Positions 1-9,496 of a stretch of 64,000 bases of DNA are shown in pieces. A program made the translations under genes and the position numbers. The stretch is from NCBI GenBank assembly GCA_028288025.1, contig JAQBOM010000008.1, positions 62,001 through 126,000 on the forward strand, written 5' to 3'. This DNA comes from Mucilaginibacter sp. (GTDB taxonomy: Bacteria; Bacteroidota; Bacteroidia; Sphingobacteriales; Sphingobacteriaceae). The first letter of the stretch is position 1. Every line of letters starts with the position of its first letter. The notes below the pieces were generated by a model. It made no database searches, was not told the origin of the DNA, and saw only the letters and a program-made list of their open reading frames with translations.

Positions 1-196
1 AATACAATTTCCGAGTCAATAAATCAGAGATTTAAAGAGAGCAGTGGGAATTTATCGACCCTGGTTTTAGTTACAACGGCCACTTCCAATAACAATTGGT
101 TATTGACCATCATCAATGATGATAAGAATCACCTTCATTTTGTCAATACCTTTGTGTTAAATAATTACGAACACAGTAGTGAAAATCAACTATATC
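1..196. other. 5' flank of the cytochrome gene, no supported gene
   Basis: AT-rich leader before the TsdA-like gene. One plus frame is open from the window edge to 315, but it runs 119 bases into the cytochrome gene in another frame and its residues resemble no family I know. It may be chance or the tail of something cut by the window edge. No clear promoter was found. Confidence 0.4.
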
Positions 197-1300
197 ATGG
201 AACGCGAAGAAGAAAAAGAGCTCGTCAGAGCAGTTGTAAAAATATCACGTTATACTATTTACATCGCCCTGATTGCAGCAGCTTGCATAGCTATTTTAGT
301 GATATCTTTATTTAACAATGGAACAGGGGCTGTAGTAGTATCCAGTGCCAAAGAAAATGCTTCAGTTTCCCCTGTCGCTACGTCTTCCGCTCCGGCTGCA
401 TCAGCTGGAGGCACATCAAGAGCTATACCCGCGGATGCCTGGAAAGCGCCGGACGAAAGTACTATCCCAGCCGGAAAAGCCGGCGATATGATCCGTTACG
501 GGAAAGAACTGCTGGCTAATACAGCCAGGTACCTGGGGCCGCAGGGAACTGTAGCACAAATAACAAACGGCATGAATTGCCAGAACTGTCATCTTGCCGG
601 GGGTACTAAATTATTTGCGAACGACTATGCCGGTTTCATGGTGAGTTATCCCAAGGTTAGCAGCCGCAGCGGGAAGAAAGAATCCCCCTCAGAACGTATA
701 GCCGAATGTTTTGAACGCAGCCTTTCAGGCAAAGTTCCGGATACTTCAAAAAAGGAAATACAATCTATACTGGCTTATATGAAATGGCTGGGCAAGGGTG
801 TAAAAAAGGGACAAAAATTATTTGGAAACGCTACGGAAAAGCTACCCTTTATGGATCATGCGGCTGACCCGGTTAAAGGTAAAGCTGTGTTTGTAGCGAA
901 ATGCCAAAGTTGTCACGGCAGCAATGGCGAAGGAATGCCGGCAGCCGATAAAAAGACATACACCTACCCGCCATTATGGGGCAAGCATAGTTACAACGAC
1001 GGCGCCGGAATGTATAGGCTTACTAATTTTGCCGGGTTTGTCAAAAACAACATGCCGTTCGGGGCTTCTTACCAAAACCCGCAACTAACAGATGAAGAGG
1101 CCTGGAACGTTGCGGCCTTTGTTAACTCGCAACCACGGCCGCACAAAAACCAACGTAACGATTGGAAAGACATTAGAAATAAACCTTTAGACTTCCCGTT
1201 TGGACCTTATGCGGATGCTTTCGGCGAAAAACAACATAAATACGGCCCGTTTAAGCCGATCAAAGACGCACAAAAACAATTAATAAATAAAAAATCATAA
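197..1300 (+). CDS. TsdA-like dihaem c-type cytochrome (thiosulfate dehydrogenase family)
   Basis: Predicted periplasmic, membrane-anchored dihaem cytochrome. TsdA enzymes interconvert thiosulfate and tetrathionate. The ATG at 197 is preferred over the upstream ATG at 179 because it starts a short charged segment followed at once by one membrane helix (about residues 18-40) and an Ala/Ser/Pro linker. Two CxxCH haem sites lie at residues 128-132 (CQNCH) and 236-240 (CQSCH). Family motifs visible include SERIAECFERS, PPLWG, NDGAGM, NMPFG and EAWNVAAFVNSQPRP, which fit TsdA better than generic cytochromes. It leads a plus-strand unit with a DsrE-like protein and two binding proteins, which supports a sulfur role. 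The direction of catalysis cannot be told from sequence. Confidence 0.85.
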   Translation: MEREEEKELVRAVVKISRYTIYIALIAAACIAILVISLFNNGTGAVVVSSAKENASVSPVATSSAPAASAGGTSRAIPADAWKAPDESTIPAGKAGDMIRYGKELLANTARYLGPQGTVAQITNGMNCQNCHLAGGTKLFANDYAGFMVSYPKVSSRSGKKESPSERIAECFERSLSGKVPDTSKKEIQSILAYMKWLGKGVKKGQKLFGNATEKLPFMDHAADPVKGKAVFVAKCQSCHGSNGEGMPAADKKTYTYPPLWGKHSYNDGAGMYRLTNFAGFVKNNMPFGASYQNPQLTDEEAWNVAAFVNSQPRPHKNQRNDWKDIRNKPLDFPFGPYADAFGEKQHKYGPFKPIKDAQKQLINKKS

Positions 1301-1312
1301 ACAAACACAACC

Positions 1313-1771
1313 ATGAAAAAGCACATTTTAATTTTAGCGGCTTTCGCCTTCTTAACCTTTGTAAAAACAGCAAGCGCGCAGCAAACTGACCCTGCCGCCT
1401 TTACCGGGGCAACAGCCAAATTGAAGCATTATGACGCTTTGTATATCCTGAATTCAAATGATGACAAGAAAATAAAGGGTTTTCTCCGGAATATTGATAA
1501 TGCGCTCGAGGATCCGCGCTTAAAAGGCAAGCTCCATGTAGAACTGATCGCTTTTGGCGATGGTGTAGCCGTTTATATGAAAAGCGGCACCTACGAAGAC
1601 GCATTAAAAAACCTGCAAGCCAAGGGTGTGGTATTAGCGGAATGCAGCAATACCATCAGGGAGCGCAAAATAGATAAGAATGACCTGTTCCCTTTTATAT
1701 CCTATGTACCAAGCGGTAATGGCGAGATCATTATCCGCCAGTATGAGGGATGGGCAGTCGTTCACCCATAA
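1313..1771 (+). CDS. Exported DsrE-like protein
   Basis: 152 residues. A signal peptide of about 22 residues (MKKHILILAAFAFLTF, then ASAQ) is followed by a DsrE/DsrF-type fold with YDALYILNSND near the start, a central LHVELIAFGDGV strand and the segment LAECSNTIRERKI. The Cys there sits where DsrE/TusD proteins carry their persulfide-bearing cysteine. DsrE proteins relay sulfur as persulfide, usually in the cytoplasm. An exported form beside a TsdA-like cytochrome suggests periplasmic handling of sulfur released from thiosulfate or tetrathionate, which is inference. It starts 12 bases after the cytochrome stop, so the two are probably cotranscribed. Confidence 0.8.
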   Translation: MKKHILILAAFAFLTFVKTASAQQTDPAAFTGATAKLKHYDALYILNSNDDKKIKGFLRNIDNALEDPRLKGKLHVELIAFGDGVAVYMKSGTYEDALKNLQAKGVVLAECSNTIRERKIDKNDLFPFISYVPSGNGEIIIRQYEGWAVVHP

Positions 1772-1811
1772 CCGTAAATATTTCTATCCGTTAACTCTTA
1801 TTAAAATCAAC

Positions 1812-2732
1812 GTGAAAAATTATAAAAAGATAATATTCACCATGGCTGCGCTTATCGTATTTGGCAGCCAGGTTAAAGCACAGGATCATCGTTTTGACCC
1901 GCCTTGGAATACCCCGCCGGAAAGTAAAGTAATGTTTACCGTGCCCGGCGTAGATAACGTGCCCGACCTGTTTGGCGATATAAACGACCCGCAGCTGGTG
2001 GTGTTTTTTGCCGGTAACCAGTTTATGTGTATTGATGACCTGATCGCCGCGTTCAAAAAAGCGTATCCACAGTACAAGCGGGTTTTCGCAGAAACACTGC
2101 CCCCGGGTATTTTAGCCAGGCAGATCATCGGGGGTTCCATCACTATCGGAAATATGCGCATCACCCTAAAACCAGATGTTTATACAGCAGGTAAAAGTAA
2201 GATTAATCAAATGCCGGAGTACTTCAGTAAAACTGAACCTTATGCCTATAATGGTTTAGCCATTATGGTTCAAAAAGGTAATCCGAAAAACGTAAAAGGA
2301 CTAAAAGACCTGGGCCGGGCCGATGTTCGGGTGAGTATGCCTAACCCGCAATGGGAAGGGATTGCTAAACAGATTGAAGCGGCATATGTAAAAGCCGGCA
2401 ACGAAACCTTGCGTAAAACGATCATGGAGGATAAAGTGAAGGATAGCACCACTTATCTCACCCAGATACATCACCGCCAAACACCAATGCGCATCATGTA
2501 TAATCAATCTGATGCAGCCCCGGTATGGTACAGCGAAGCTTTTTACCAGGTAATGATCAACCACCCGGTTGATATGGTAGAGATTCCCGCCAGTGAAAAC
2601 GTTACAGCAACTTACGTAGCCGGGCAAATGAAAAATGCGCCACATGCCCGGGCGGCTAAGGACTTTATGGTCTTTTTAATCAGTCCTACAGCCAAAGCCA
2701 TTTACAGGAAATACGGGTTTACAACTAAGTAA
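1812..2732 (+). CDS. Periplasmic substrate-binding protein, ModA/oxyanion type
   Basis: A GTG start at 1812 gives a textbook signal peptide (MKNYKKIIFTMAALIVFGSQ, then VKAQ). The frame stays open upstream to 1680, but that part overlaps the DsrE gene, and an ATG at 1842 would cut off the basic n-region. The mature protein (about 280 residues) has the layout of type 2 periplasmic binding proteins for molybdate, sulfate or thiosulfate: an early strand with PQLVVFFAGNQF, the segment YNGLAIMVQKGNPKNVKGLKDL that is typical of ModA-like proteins, and the C-terminal AKDFMVFLISPTAKAIYRKYGF. No ABC permease or ATPase is adjacent. Given the neighbours the ligand may be a sulfur oxyanion. The binding protein might act as a sensor or donor rather than a transporter part. 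Confidence 0.75.
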   Translation: MKNYKKIIFTMAALIVFGSQVKAQDHRFDPPWNTPPESKVMFTVPGVDNVPDLFGDINDPQLVVFFAGNQFMCIDDLIAAFKKAYPQYKRVFAETLPPGILARQIIGGSITIGNMRITLKPDVYTAGKSKINQMPEYFSKTEPYAYNGLAIMVQKGNPKNVKGLKDLGRADVRVSMPNPQWEGIAKQIEAAYVKAGNETLRKTIMEDKVKDSTTYLTQIHHRQTPMRIMYNQSDAAPVWYSEAFYQVMINHPVDMVEIPASENVTATYVAGQMKNAPHARAAKDFMVFLISPTAKAIYRKYGFTTK

Positions 2733-2734
2733 TC

Positions 2735-3475
2735 ATGAAAAAGTACGTTTTAATTTTTATAGCCGGCCTAAGTAGTTTTGTGGCTTTTGCCCAAACAGAT
2801 ACCCTGCACGTTTATGGCCCCGGAGGCCCGCTTTCGGCCATGCAGGAATGCGCAAAGGTATTTACCGGCACGACCGGCATCCCGGTAAAAATAACCGGTG
2901 GCCCCGAGTCCAAATGGATTGCCGAGGCCGGGCAAAATGCTGATTTGATTTATGGTGGTGCCGAATATATGCTTACCCAGTTTGTACAAAATCATCCGGG
3001 TATGGTTGATGCAGCAACCCGGGTTGAATTGTACAAAAGAGCGGCCGCTATACTGGTAAGGCCTGGCAATCCGAAACACATTGCAACACTGAAAGACCTC
3101 ACGAAACAGGGCGTCCATATTTTAGATGTGAACGGGGCTGGGCAGCTAGGCTTGTGGGAAGATATAGCCGGAAAAGAAAACCTGATAGGCGGTATTCAAA
3201 AAAACATTGCAGGATCGTTCGCCAATACCGCTTTGGCTATTGATGCCTGGAAAAAAGACGGCAGTTATGATGCCTGGATCACTTATGCTTCGTGGCATCA
3301 AAACCTGAAAGACATAACGCAGGTTGTTGAACTTCCGTTGGCTTTACGGTTATACCGCGGCACGCCCGTGGCGTTAACGCTAACCAGCAGGCACAGCCAA
3401 CAAGGAAAGCAGTTTGTCCAGTTTCTGCAAAGCCCCCGGGGGCACGCCATATTTAAGAAGTGGGGTTGGGAATAG
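2735..3475 (+). CDS. Periplasmic binding protein, AcfC/ModA-like
   Basis: 246 residues with a clear signal peptide (MKKYVLIFIAGLSSFVAFAQ). The mature part begins LHVYGPGGPLSAMQECAKVF and contains GGPESKW and DLIYGGAEYMLTQF, which resemble the AcfC (accessory colonisation factor) branch of the ModA-like binding proteins. It ends in the usual QFVQFLQSPRGHAIFKKWGW segment. It starts two bases after the preceding binding-protein gene and is the last gene of the unit before a strong terminator. AcfC proteins are thought to bind sulfate-like oxyanions, so two such proteins next to TsdA and DsrE homologues point to periplasmic sulfur oxyanion chemistry. Ligand and role are inferred. Confidence 0.75.
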   Translation: MKKYVLIFIAGLSSFVAFAQTDTLHVYGPGGPLSAMQECAKVFTGTTGIPVKITGGPESKWIAEAGQNADLIYGGAEYMLTQFVQNHPGMVDAATRVELYKRAAAILVRPGNPKHIATLKDLTKQGVHILDVNGAGQLGLWEDIAGKENLIGGIQKNIAGSFANTALAIDAWKKDGSYDAWITYASWHQNLKDITQVVELPLALRLYRGTPVALTLTSRHSQQGKQFVQFLQSPRGHAIFKKWGWE

Positions 3476-3548
3476 GGTACGCCAACAACCGTGATGGCCA
3501 ATAATATATTGCCAGATTAAAGTTTAAGCAATCAAAGAAACCATAAGT

Positions 3549-3586
3549 AAAAAACGCCCTCTGATATTATCAGAAGGGCGTTTTTT
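3549..3586. terminator. Bidirectional intrinsic terminator
   Basis: A hairpin with arms CGCCCT/AGGGCG extended by CTGAT/ATCAG, flanked by six A on the left and six T on the right. It can end both the plus-strand sulfur unit and the minus-strand tRNA transcript. Confidence 0.85.
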
Positions 3587-3587
3587 G

Positions 3588-3661
3588 TGATCCCAATAGG
3601 ATTCGAACCTATGACCTACAGATTAGAAATCTGTTGCTCTATCCAGCTGAGCTATGGGACC
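3588..3661 (-). tRNA. tRNA-Arg (anticodon TCT)
   Basis: Read on the minus strand, the 74 bases fold as a tRNA: acceptor GGTCCCA pairs with TGGGATC (one G-T pair), the D arm begins AGCTC, the anticodon stem ACAGA/TCTGT encloses the loop TTTCTAA whose middle TCT reads AGA codons, and the T loop is GGTTCGAATCC. The discriminator base is A and the CCA end is not encoded. The terminator follows its 3' end directly. Confidence 0.95.
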
Positions 3662-3769
3662 ATATAGCTTTCGCGGTGCAAAGATGCAAAAAACCGACTT
3701 GAATTTAAATATAAAATTCCTGTAATTATAAGGGGTGCCATCATCAGCCTTTCAAATGGCAGAGAAAGA

Positions 3770-5620
3770 TCATACCGTGTCTAAAATAAAATAGAACGTT
3801 GAACCCACACCTTCAGCACTTTCCACTTCAATTTTACTGTTGTGATAGCTTAATATTTCCGAAACCAGGTATAAACCGATCCCAAAGCCGGATATGGTTT
3901 TTAATTTTTCGTTTTTTACACGGTAGAAGCGTTCAAACAATCTTTTTTGATCTTCGGCACTTATACCTACTCCTTCATCGCGGACATATATCTTTGCTTT
4001 TTTGCCGGGAAGCAGCTGGCACCCAACAAGAATGTGGCCGCCCTTTGGCGAATATTTTATGGCGTTACTTACCAGGTTGGTTAATACCTGGCCGATTTTT
4101 TCCCTGTCGGCATTAAGTTTTACATCCGGGCAATCCCTTAGTTCAATCGTGTGCATAGACGTTAAAATTTGCGCGTCGCTCACTACCTCGTCAGCCAGGC
4201 CGTGCAGTTTAAATATCTCTTTATGCAGGGGTACCTTACCATCTTCAAGCTTTGCCATGGTAAGGAAATCCTGTATCATTAGGGTCATCTTTTTTGCCTG
4301 TATATCGGCCCTTGTAAGCGCATTGATACTAAAACTATCACCATTTTGCTTTGCCTTTTGCAGCATTACCTGGATATAGGATTTCATTGAAGTTAGCGGC
4401 GTCTTCAGTTCGTGGCTTACTATGGCTATAAAATCGTTCTTCCGGGTCTCTTCCTGTTTCTTGTCAGTGATGTCCCTGGCGATCTTTGATACCCCGATAA
4501 CGTTTCCCTGCGTATCCTTTACAGGCGAAATCGTTAATGATACATCCAGCAATTTGCCGTCTTTGGTAACCCGCTTGGTCTCAAAGTGCTCAACCCGCTC
4601 GCCCTTTTTTAAGCGCGCAATAATTTGGGGCTCTTCTTCACGCCGGTCCTCGGGTATTAGTTTAAGGATCGATTCACCGATCATTTCATCGGCCGTATAG
4701 CCAAAAGTTCGCTGCGCCGATTCGTTCCAGCTGGTAATAATACTGTCGAATGTTTTGCTGATGATCGCGTCGTCGGATGACTCAACTATGGCAGCTAGTT
4801 TGGCGCTTTTTTCCTGGGCCTGCTTAAAATCGGTAATATCCAGGGCGATGATCACGCCGGCCTCAACCTCGTTATTATCGTTTTTTAACGGTACAAAATG
4901 TACCATATAATCTTCACCCGTTTCTGATTTCCTTTCAACAGAATACTTTTCGCCTGCCAATACCCGGTCATATAAATGTTTGGTGGCCTCATACCGCTCC
5001 GGGGATATGTCGCGGGGATGTTTTCCTTCATAATCTTTTCGGTTATAACCCATCTTCTCCATCAGGTCACCCTCAATGGTTATATACCGGTGGTTTTTGT
5101 CTATGACAAGGATTAAAGAATTTGGGATGCTTAGTGCGATGGACTTGAAAAGCTTTTCGCTGCGGGTAATTTTTTCAAGGGCCAGTTTATTCTCGGTAAT
5201 ATCTAAAACAGTTCCCATGAACGATTCGGCTTGCATATGGATATTCAGATACACTTTTCCCTGTGCTCTTATCCATCGTACACTGCCATCGTCAAACCGG
5301 GTAATGCGATAGGTGATATCGTAGCGGTTGTTCCCTTTTGGATCCATCGCTTTTTGTATCTCCTTTTGAACAAAATCGCGGTCGCCGGCATAAATATGTT
5401 CGGTAAAAGCCTCGAAAGTGACTTCAGCGTTTATAGGAAGTCCATATATTTTTTTGCACTCTGCTGACCAGTTGAGCTTGCCTGTTAAGGGATAATATTC
5501 CCAGGTACCTAACTGAGTGGCATCAATGGCCATTCGCAGCCGCGTCTCCATTTGCTCCAGTTCCTTCTCCCTGTTTTCATGTTGAGAAATCCTTTCGTTT
5601 AATTCCCGGATGTTTTCCAT
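3770..5620 (-). CDS. Multi-PAS sensor histidine kinase
   Basis: 616 residues with no signal peptide or membrane helix, so a soluble sensor. A short N-terminal coiled coil leads into three PAS/PAC units (about residues 27-140, 150-265 and 275-390; the third contains the usual SSDDAIISKTFDSIITSWN). A HisKA dimerisation domain follows with the phospho-acceptor His403 in VSHELKTPLTS, then a HATPase domain with N box LVSNAIKYSP, G1 DEGVGI, F box LFERFYRV and G2 GFGIGLYL. All kinase motifs are intact. There is no receiver domain and no response regulator nearby, so the partner must be encoded elsewhere. It is divergent from the next kinase gene across a 318-base gap. Confidence 0.9.
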   Translation of the reverse strand: MENIRELNERISQHENREKELEQMETRLRMAIDATQLGTWEYYPLTGKLNWSAECKKIYGLPINAEVTFEAFTEHIYAGDRDFVQKEIQKAMDPKGNNRYDITYRITRFDDGSVRWIRAQGKVYLNIHMQAESFMGTVLDITENKLALEKITRSEKLFKSIALSIPNSLILVIDKNHRYITIEGDLMEKMGYNRKDYEGKHPRDISPERYEATKHLYDRVLAGEKYSVERKSETGEDYMVHFVPLKNDNNEVEAGVIIALDITDFKQAQEKSAKLAAIVESSDDAIISKTFDSIITSWNESAQRTFGYTADEMIGESILKLIPEDRREEEPQIIARLKKGERVEHFETKRVTKDGKLLDVSLTISPVKDTQGNVIGVSKIARDITDKKQEETRKNDFIAIVSHELKTPLTSMKSYIQVMLQKAKQNGDSFSINALTRADIQAKKMTLMIQDFLTMAKLEDGKVPLHKEIFKLHGLADEVVSDAQILTSMHTIELRDCPDVKLNADREKIGQVLTNLVSNAIKYSPKGGHILVGCQLLPGKKAKIYVRDEGVGISAEDQKRLFERFYRVKNEKLKTISGFGIGLYLVSEILSYHNSKIEVESAEGVGSTFYFILDTV

Positions 5621-5938
5621 TTTAATAGTACCAGCTTTTATAAATACCTGATTTTCCCAGAATCAGTTTCAATTGAAGCATTTAAATGATCTCTAAGCTA
5701 AAAAGATTATTGAAGATTCCTTCAACAATTCATTATTTACAAGTGCAATCCGGTCAAATTGTTTGAACTTTATTGTAATTTACTTGTGATTATTGCACCT
5801 TTAAAGCATTTGTAACCAGGTAGTAATTAACCCTTGGGATACTCAATTATAAAATAATTACTTTTATCGAAAATATTTCGCATTGGAGCAACTATTCACG
5901 TATGTAAGTCGTTTAATAACACATTAGTATCTTAATTA
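5621..5938. promoter_or_regulatory. Divergent intergenic region between two kinase genes
   Basis: 318 bases, strongly AT-rich, with no credible ORF. It must hold the promoters for both outward-facing kinase genes. I could not assign a convincing -33/-7 pair to either and see no hairpin or repeat of note. Confidence 0.4.
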
Positions 5939-7822
5939 ATGGTATACGAAAAAGAATTAATACAGGCAGTAGGGGAAACGATACTAAGTTATCATACAAT
6001 AATTGATAAAAACGGGAAATATAAATTTTTTGGTCATGCCATACGGAATTTGTCGGGATACGACCTGGATGACCTGCAAGAGACAAGTGTTAAGGATTAT
6101 ATTCATACAGATGATGTTTCAACCGTTTTTAACCAATTAAGTAACCTTGCTTTTGGCAAGACAGACATATTGCTGCCATTTCGTTTTCGCGTCAGCGACG
6201 GCAGCTACAGGTGGGTAGAATCATCGGTAACCAATATGGTTAATAACAAACAAGTAAATGGTTATCTTGTTAGTTCGAAGGATATTACCGACCTGATTGA
6301 AGGAATAAACCGGAGCAAAATAATCAACAGTTCTTATTCGAATTTTTTCGCAAAACATCCTTTCGGCGTGATCCACGTCAATATGGATGGCAGTGTTGAT
6401 ATGATCAATCCAAAGCTGACCGAGGACCTTGGTTATAATTTATTACATATTGCCAGCCGGCCGCTGATCGACTTTTTTTTACCAAAATTCAGGCGCAAAA
6501 TATTTCATGCCTTTCACAAGGCACGGAAGCGGGGTATTTCGGAAACGTTCGATGTGCAGGTTTATACCCTGGCCGACAGACCCCTGCATGTAAACCTGAC
6601 CATTATACCGGTAACCCATCAAAATGAAACGACCGAACTTTATTTAGTGGTAAAAGATATTTCGGACCGGGTTGAATTGCAGGAAAACCTGCGCAAATTA
6701 TCGATCGTGGCTGATAAAACAACAAACGGCGTATTAATTTCGGACAAAGATGGAAATATCGAATGGGTGAACAATGGTTTTACTCAAATGAATGGTTACG
6801 ACCTGCAGGAAGCCCGGGGTAAGGGGATAAACGACCTGCTTAAGTCAGATATTTCAATTGAGCTGAAAAAGGAGATACAAGAACAGCTTGAGAATGGGTT
6901 ATCATATACAAAAGAGATGTCTTGCCAGAAAAAGGATGGCACGCTTTATTGGGTACTTGTTGAAATCACCCCGGTATTAAATAAAAATAACAAACTTGAA
7001 AGACGAATCAGTATTCATACCGATATCACAACCAGAAAGGCTGCCGAAACTGAGCTAAAGTTACTAGCCGATGATCTGCACAAGCGGAACAGAGAACTTT
7101 ACCAGTTTAGTTACGTGGTTTCGCACAATTTACGTAAACCTGTTGCCAATATAATGGGCATAACCAATTTACTGGAATCGGAGAAAGACGATCCGCAAAC
7201 GGTTGAAGTTTGTACCCAAAACCTCAAAACTTCGATCGAGAGCCTTGACGAAGTTATAAAAGACCTGAGCCAGATATTATCAGCAACCGATGGCTCTACC
7301 GAACTTACAACCGAAAGCATTGATCTGGATGAAATGATCAATAACATACAGGTTTCATTAAACGATATGATCAGCCAATCAGGGGCTCATATAGAAACCC
7401 GTTTTGAACTACCTGTTATCGTTTCGTATAAGGCCTACTTGTATAGTATGCTGTATAACCTGGTGAGCAATGCTATAAAGTACCGATCGGGCCAACCGCC
7501 AATAATAAAAATACTGGTAAATATAAGCGACGAGGCTATCTATATTGTGGTATCAGATAATGGCGCAGGTATTGATCTTGATAAGCATGCCGGGGATATT
7601 TTTAAACCATACCGGCGATTTAATTTTAGCACCGAGGGAAAAGGGCTTGGTTTATTTTTGGTTAAAAGCCATGTAGACGCTATGAATGGTAAAATAGACA
7701 TTAAAAGCAGCCCGGGAATTGGAACCACTTTTAATATTATGCTGCCGGCAGTTAGCAATAAGCAAGTTTCGCCCGGAAAAGATTTTGCCGGGTCGGAAAA
7801 ACGTGGCATACTTGTCAGCTAA
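5939..7822 (+). CDS. PAS-domain sensor histidine kinase with HNLR-type H box
   Basis: 627 residues, apparently soluble. Three PAS regions can be made out (about residues 8-120, 130-250 and 255-375; the third has ADKTTNGVLISDKDGNIEWVN). The DHp domain carries His396 in the variant H box FSYVVSHNLRKPVANIMG, common in Bacteroidota kinases, instead of SHELKTP. The HATPase domain has LVSNAIKYRS, DNGAGID, FKPYRRF and GKGLGLFLVK, so it should be active. A Ser/Lys-rich tail of about 20 residues follows. It converges on the next kinase gene, 15 bases away. No response regulator is nearby. The stimulus is unknown. Confidence 0.88.
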   Translation: MVYEKELIQAVGETILSYHTIIDKNGKYKFFGHAIRNLSGYDLDDLQETSVKDYIHTDDVSTVFNQLSNLAFGKTDILLPFRFRVSDGSYRWVESSVTNMVNNKQVNGYLVSSKDITDLIEGINRSKIINSSYSNFFAKHPFGVIHVNMDGSVDMINPKLTEDLGYNLLHIASRPLIDFFLPKFRRKIFHAFHKARKRGISETFDVQVYTLADRPLHVNLTIIPVTHQNETTELYLVVKDISDRVELQENLRKLSIVADKTTNGVLISDKDGNIEWVNNGFTQMNGYDLQEARGKGINDLLKSDISIELKKEIQEQLENGLSYTKEMSCQKKDGTLYWVLVEITPVLNKNNKLERRISIHTDITTRKAAETELKLLADDLHKRNRELYQFSYVVSHNLRKPVANIMGITNLLESEKDDPQTVEVCTQNLKTSIESLDEVIKDLSQILSATDGSTELTTESIDLDEMINNIQVSLNDMISQSGAHIETRFELPVIVSYKAYLYSMLYNLVSNAIKYRSGQPPIIKILVNISDEAIYIVVSDNGAGIDLDKHAGDIFKPYRRFNFSTEGKGLGLFLVKSHVDAMNGKIDIKSSPGIGTTFNIMLPAVSNKQVSPGKDFAGSEKRGILVS

Positions 7823-7837
7823 TAATATCCCAAAGCA

Positions 7838-9496
7838 CTAACTATTTATAGGCAAGGTAAACCAAAAGGTGCTTCCTTTCCCTAATTCGCTTTCCACACC
7901 TATATCGCCACCATGCCGTTTAACGATTTCCGAACTTATATATAATCCCAACCCCAAACCTGAACCCTGGTAACCGGCATGATCCAATTTGTAATAACGG
8001 TCGAACAGGTGTGGCAGCTTATCCTGGGGTATGCCAGGGCCAGTGTCCTTAATGGAGATCTTGGCCATGTCATTTATTTGCTGAATGAAAAATACGATCT
8101 CGTTTGAATCGGGGGCATATTTAACCGCATTATTTACCAGGTTTACGATCACCTGCTCAATACGATGTTCGTCAGCATGCACTTGCAATTCTTTGTCGCC
8201 CGAAATATAAAAAACATGTTTGCCGGCAACACTTATCGGGTTACAGCTTGCATTCAGCATTTCGGATATCGTGAAGATGGTTTTGTTTAGTTGCAGATTA
8301 CGTTGCTGCAGGCGGCCAAGGTTAAGCAGGTCATCAACCAGTGTGCTTATTCTTTGCATGCTTTTACGGGATTGCATGATCAGTTTAGGCAGCATTTCCG
8401 CAGAAGGGTTATCTTTCATCTTGTCCAGCAATTGCAATGATGCTTTCAGAGCCGTTATGGGGGTTTTTAATTCATGGCTGGCAATACTAATAAAATCATC
8501 CTTTTGTTGCTGCAGTTTTTTTAGCGCCTCTATATCTGTAGCAGTGCCTATCCAATGCGCTATTTCTCCCGCTTCGTTTAACAACGGTTCAATCCGGACC
8601 AGGTGCCATCGGTATACACCGTCTTTTCCCTTTTCCCTGATCTCAAATTCGCCCGGTTTATTACTTTGCAGGATGGCGGCATACTTGTCTAAATTGTATT
8701 GCAAGTCATCCGGGTGAATTACTTCCTGCCAGCTTGTTGTCTCGAAATCAAGTCCGGTGTAATCGTACCATCTACGGTTGTAAAAATCGACTTCGCCATT
8801 CAATGTGCTCGTCCAGGCTATTTGGGGGAGCGCATCTAAAATAGATCTGGAACGTTTTTCATTTTCTGCAAGCACTTGTGTGCGGGATGCAATGCGCGTT
8901 TCCAGTTCGTTATTAAGCTGAATCAGGCTGGCTTGTGACAGCCTGAGTTCCTCTACCGTCGATGTTAATTTTTCGTTCATCGCCACCAATTCGTCATTGA
9001 CGTCTCTTAATTCCTGGTGTAACTGATCTTCTTTTTGTTTAGCGCCCTCGACCGCACGACGGGTTAATTCCCGTTCTGTTACGTTTAAAGTATTACACAT
9101 TAAATATTCAACTTCATTGCCGGACGAAAGGATCGGGCTGATCTCGATCTGCCACCACGTTTGGTTAACAGTTGCTCCGTCCGCGGCCGGAGCCTCAAAG
9201 AAAAGCGTGGGTAAATTAACTACCTGATTTTCTTTTATGGCCTGCAACAAGCCGCTTTTTAGTAATTCAAACTGCTTGCTGCTGGCTTCATCCCAGGGCT
9301 TATAAACTTCGAATGCAGGTCTGCCTATTATCTGATCAGCCGACGCGTTGGTGTTTTTTTTATATTGATCGTTAACGGCAACAATCGTAAAGTCGGGCGG
9401 ATTGGCCTTAATAACAGAGATAGGAGTAGTGGTTTTGTTAAATAACGATTCAAATATTTGTTCGGTTAAGGTGCTCATAAATCCGGTAGCTGACAC
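7838..9496 (-). CDS. PAS-domain sensor histidine kinase
   Basis: 552 residues, soluble. An N-terminal PAS-like unit (about 10-140) is joined by a long coiled coil (about 150-215, rich in Glu, Leu and Asn) to a PAS_3 unit (about 225-330) containing WTSTLNGEVDFYNRRWYDYT, a form often seen in Bacteroidota. The HisKA domain has His341 in SIASHELKTPITAL. The HATPase domain shows LVNNAVKYAPDS, DTGPGIP, LFDRYYK and GSGLGLGLYISSE. It is the third kinase in 6 kb with no response regulator. The 249-base gap upstream, before the small zinc-ribbon gene, is AT-rich and would hold its promoter. Confidence 0.9.
   Translation of the reverse strand: MSATGFMSTLTEQIFESLFNKTTTPISVIKANPPDFTIVAVNDQYKKNTNASADQIIGRPAFEVYKPWDEASSKQFELLKSGLLQAIKENQVVNLPTLFFEAPAADGATVNQTWWQIEISPILSSGNEVEYLMCNTLNVTERELTRRAVEGAKQKEDQLHQELRDVNDELVAMNEKLTSTVEELRLSQASLIQLNNELETRIASRTQVLAENEKRSRSILDALPQIAWTSTLNGEVDFYNRRWYDYTGLDFETTSWQEVIHPDDLQYNLDKYAAILQSNKPGEFEIREKGKDGVYRWHLVRIEPLLNEAGEIAHWIGTATDIEALKKLQQQKDDFISIASHELKTPITALKASLQLLDKMKDNPSAEMLPKLIMQSRKSMQRISTLVDDLLNLGRLQQRNLQLNKTIFTISEMLNASCNPISVAGKHVFYISGDKELQVHADEHRIEQVIVNLVNNAVKYAPDSNEIVFFIQQINDMAKISIKDTGPGIPQDKLPHLFDRYYKLDHAGYQGSGLGLGLYISSEIVKRHGGDIGVESELGKGSTFWFTLPINS

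Noticed and set aside
1..315. Plus frame open from the window edge
   Set aside because: Overlaps the cytochrome gene in another frame and gives a low-complexity basic peptide; no support.
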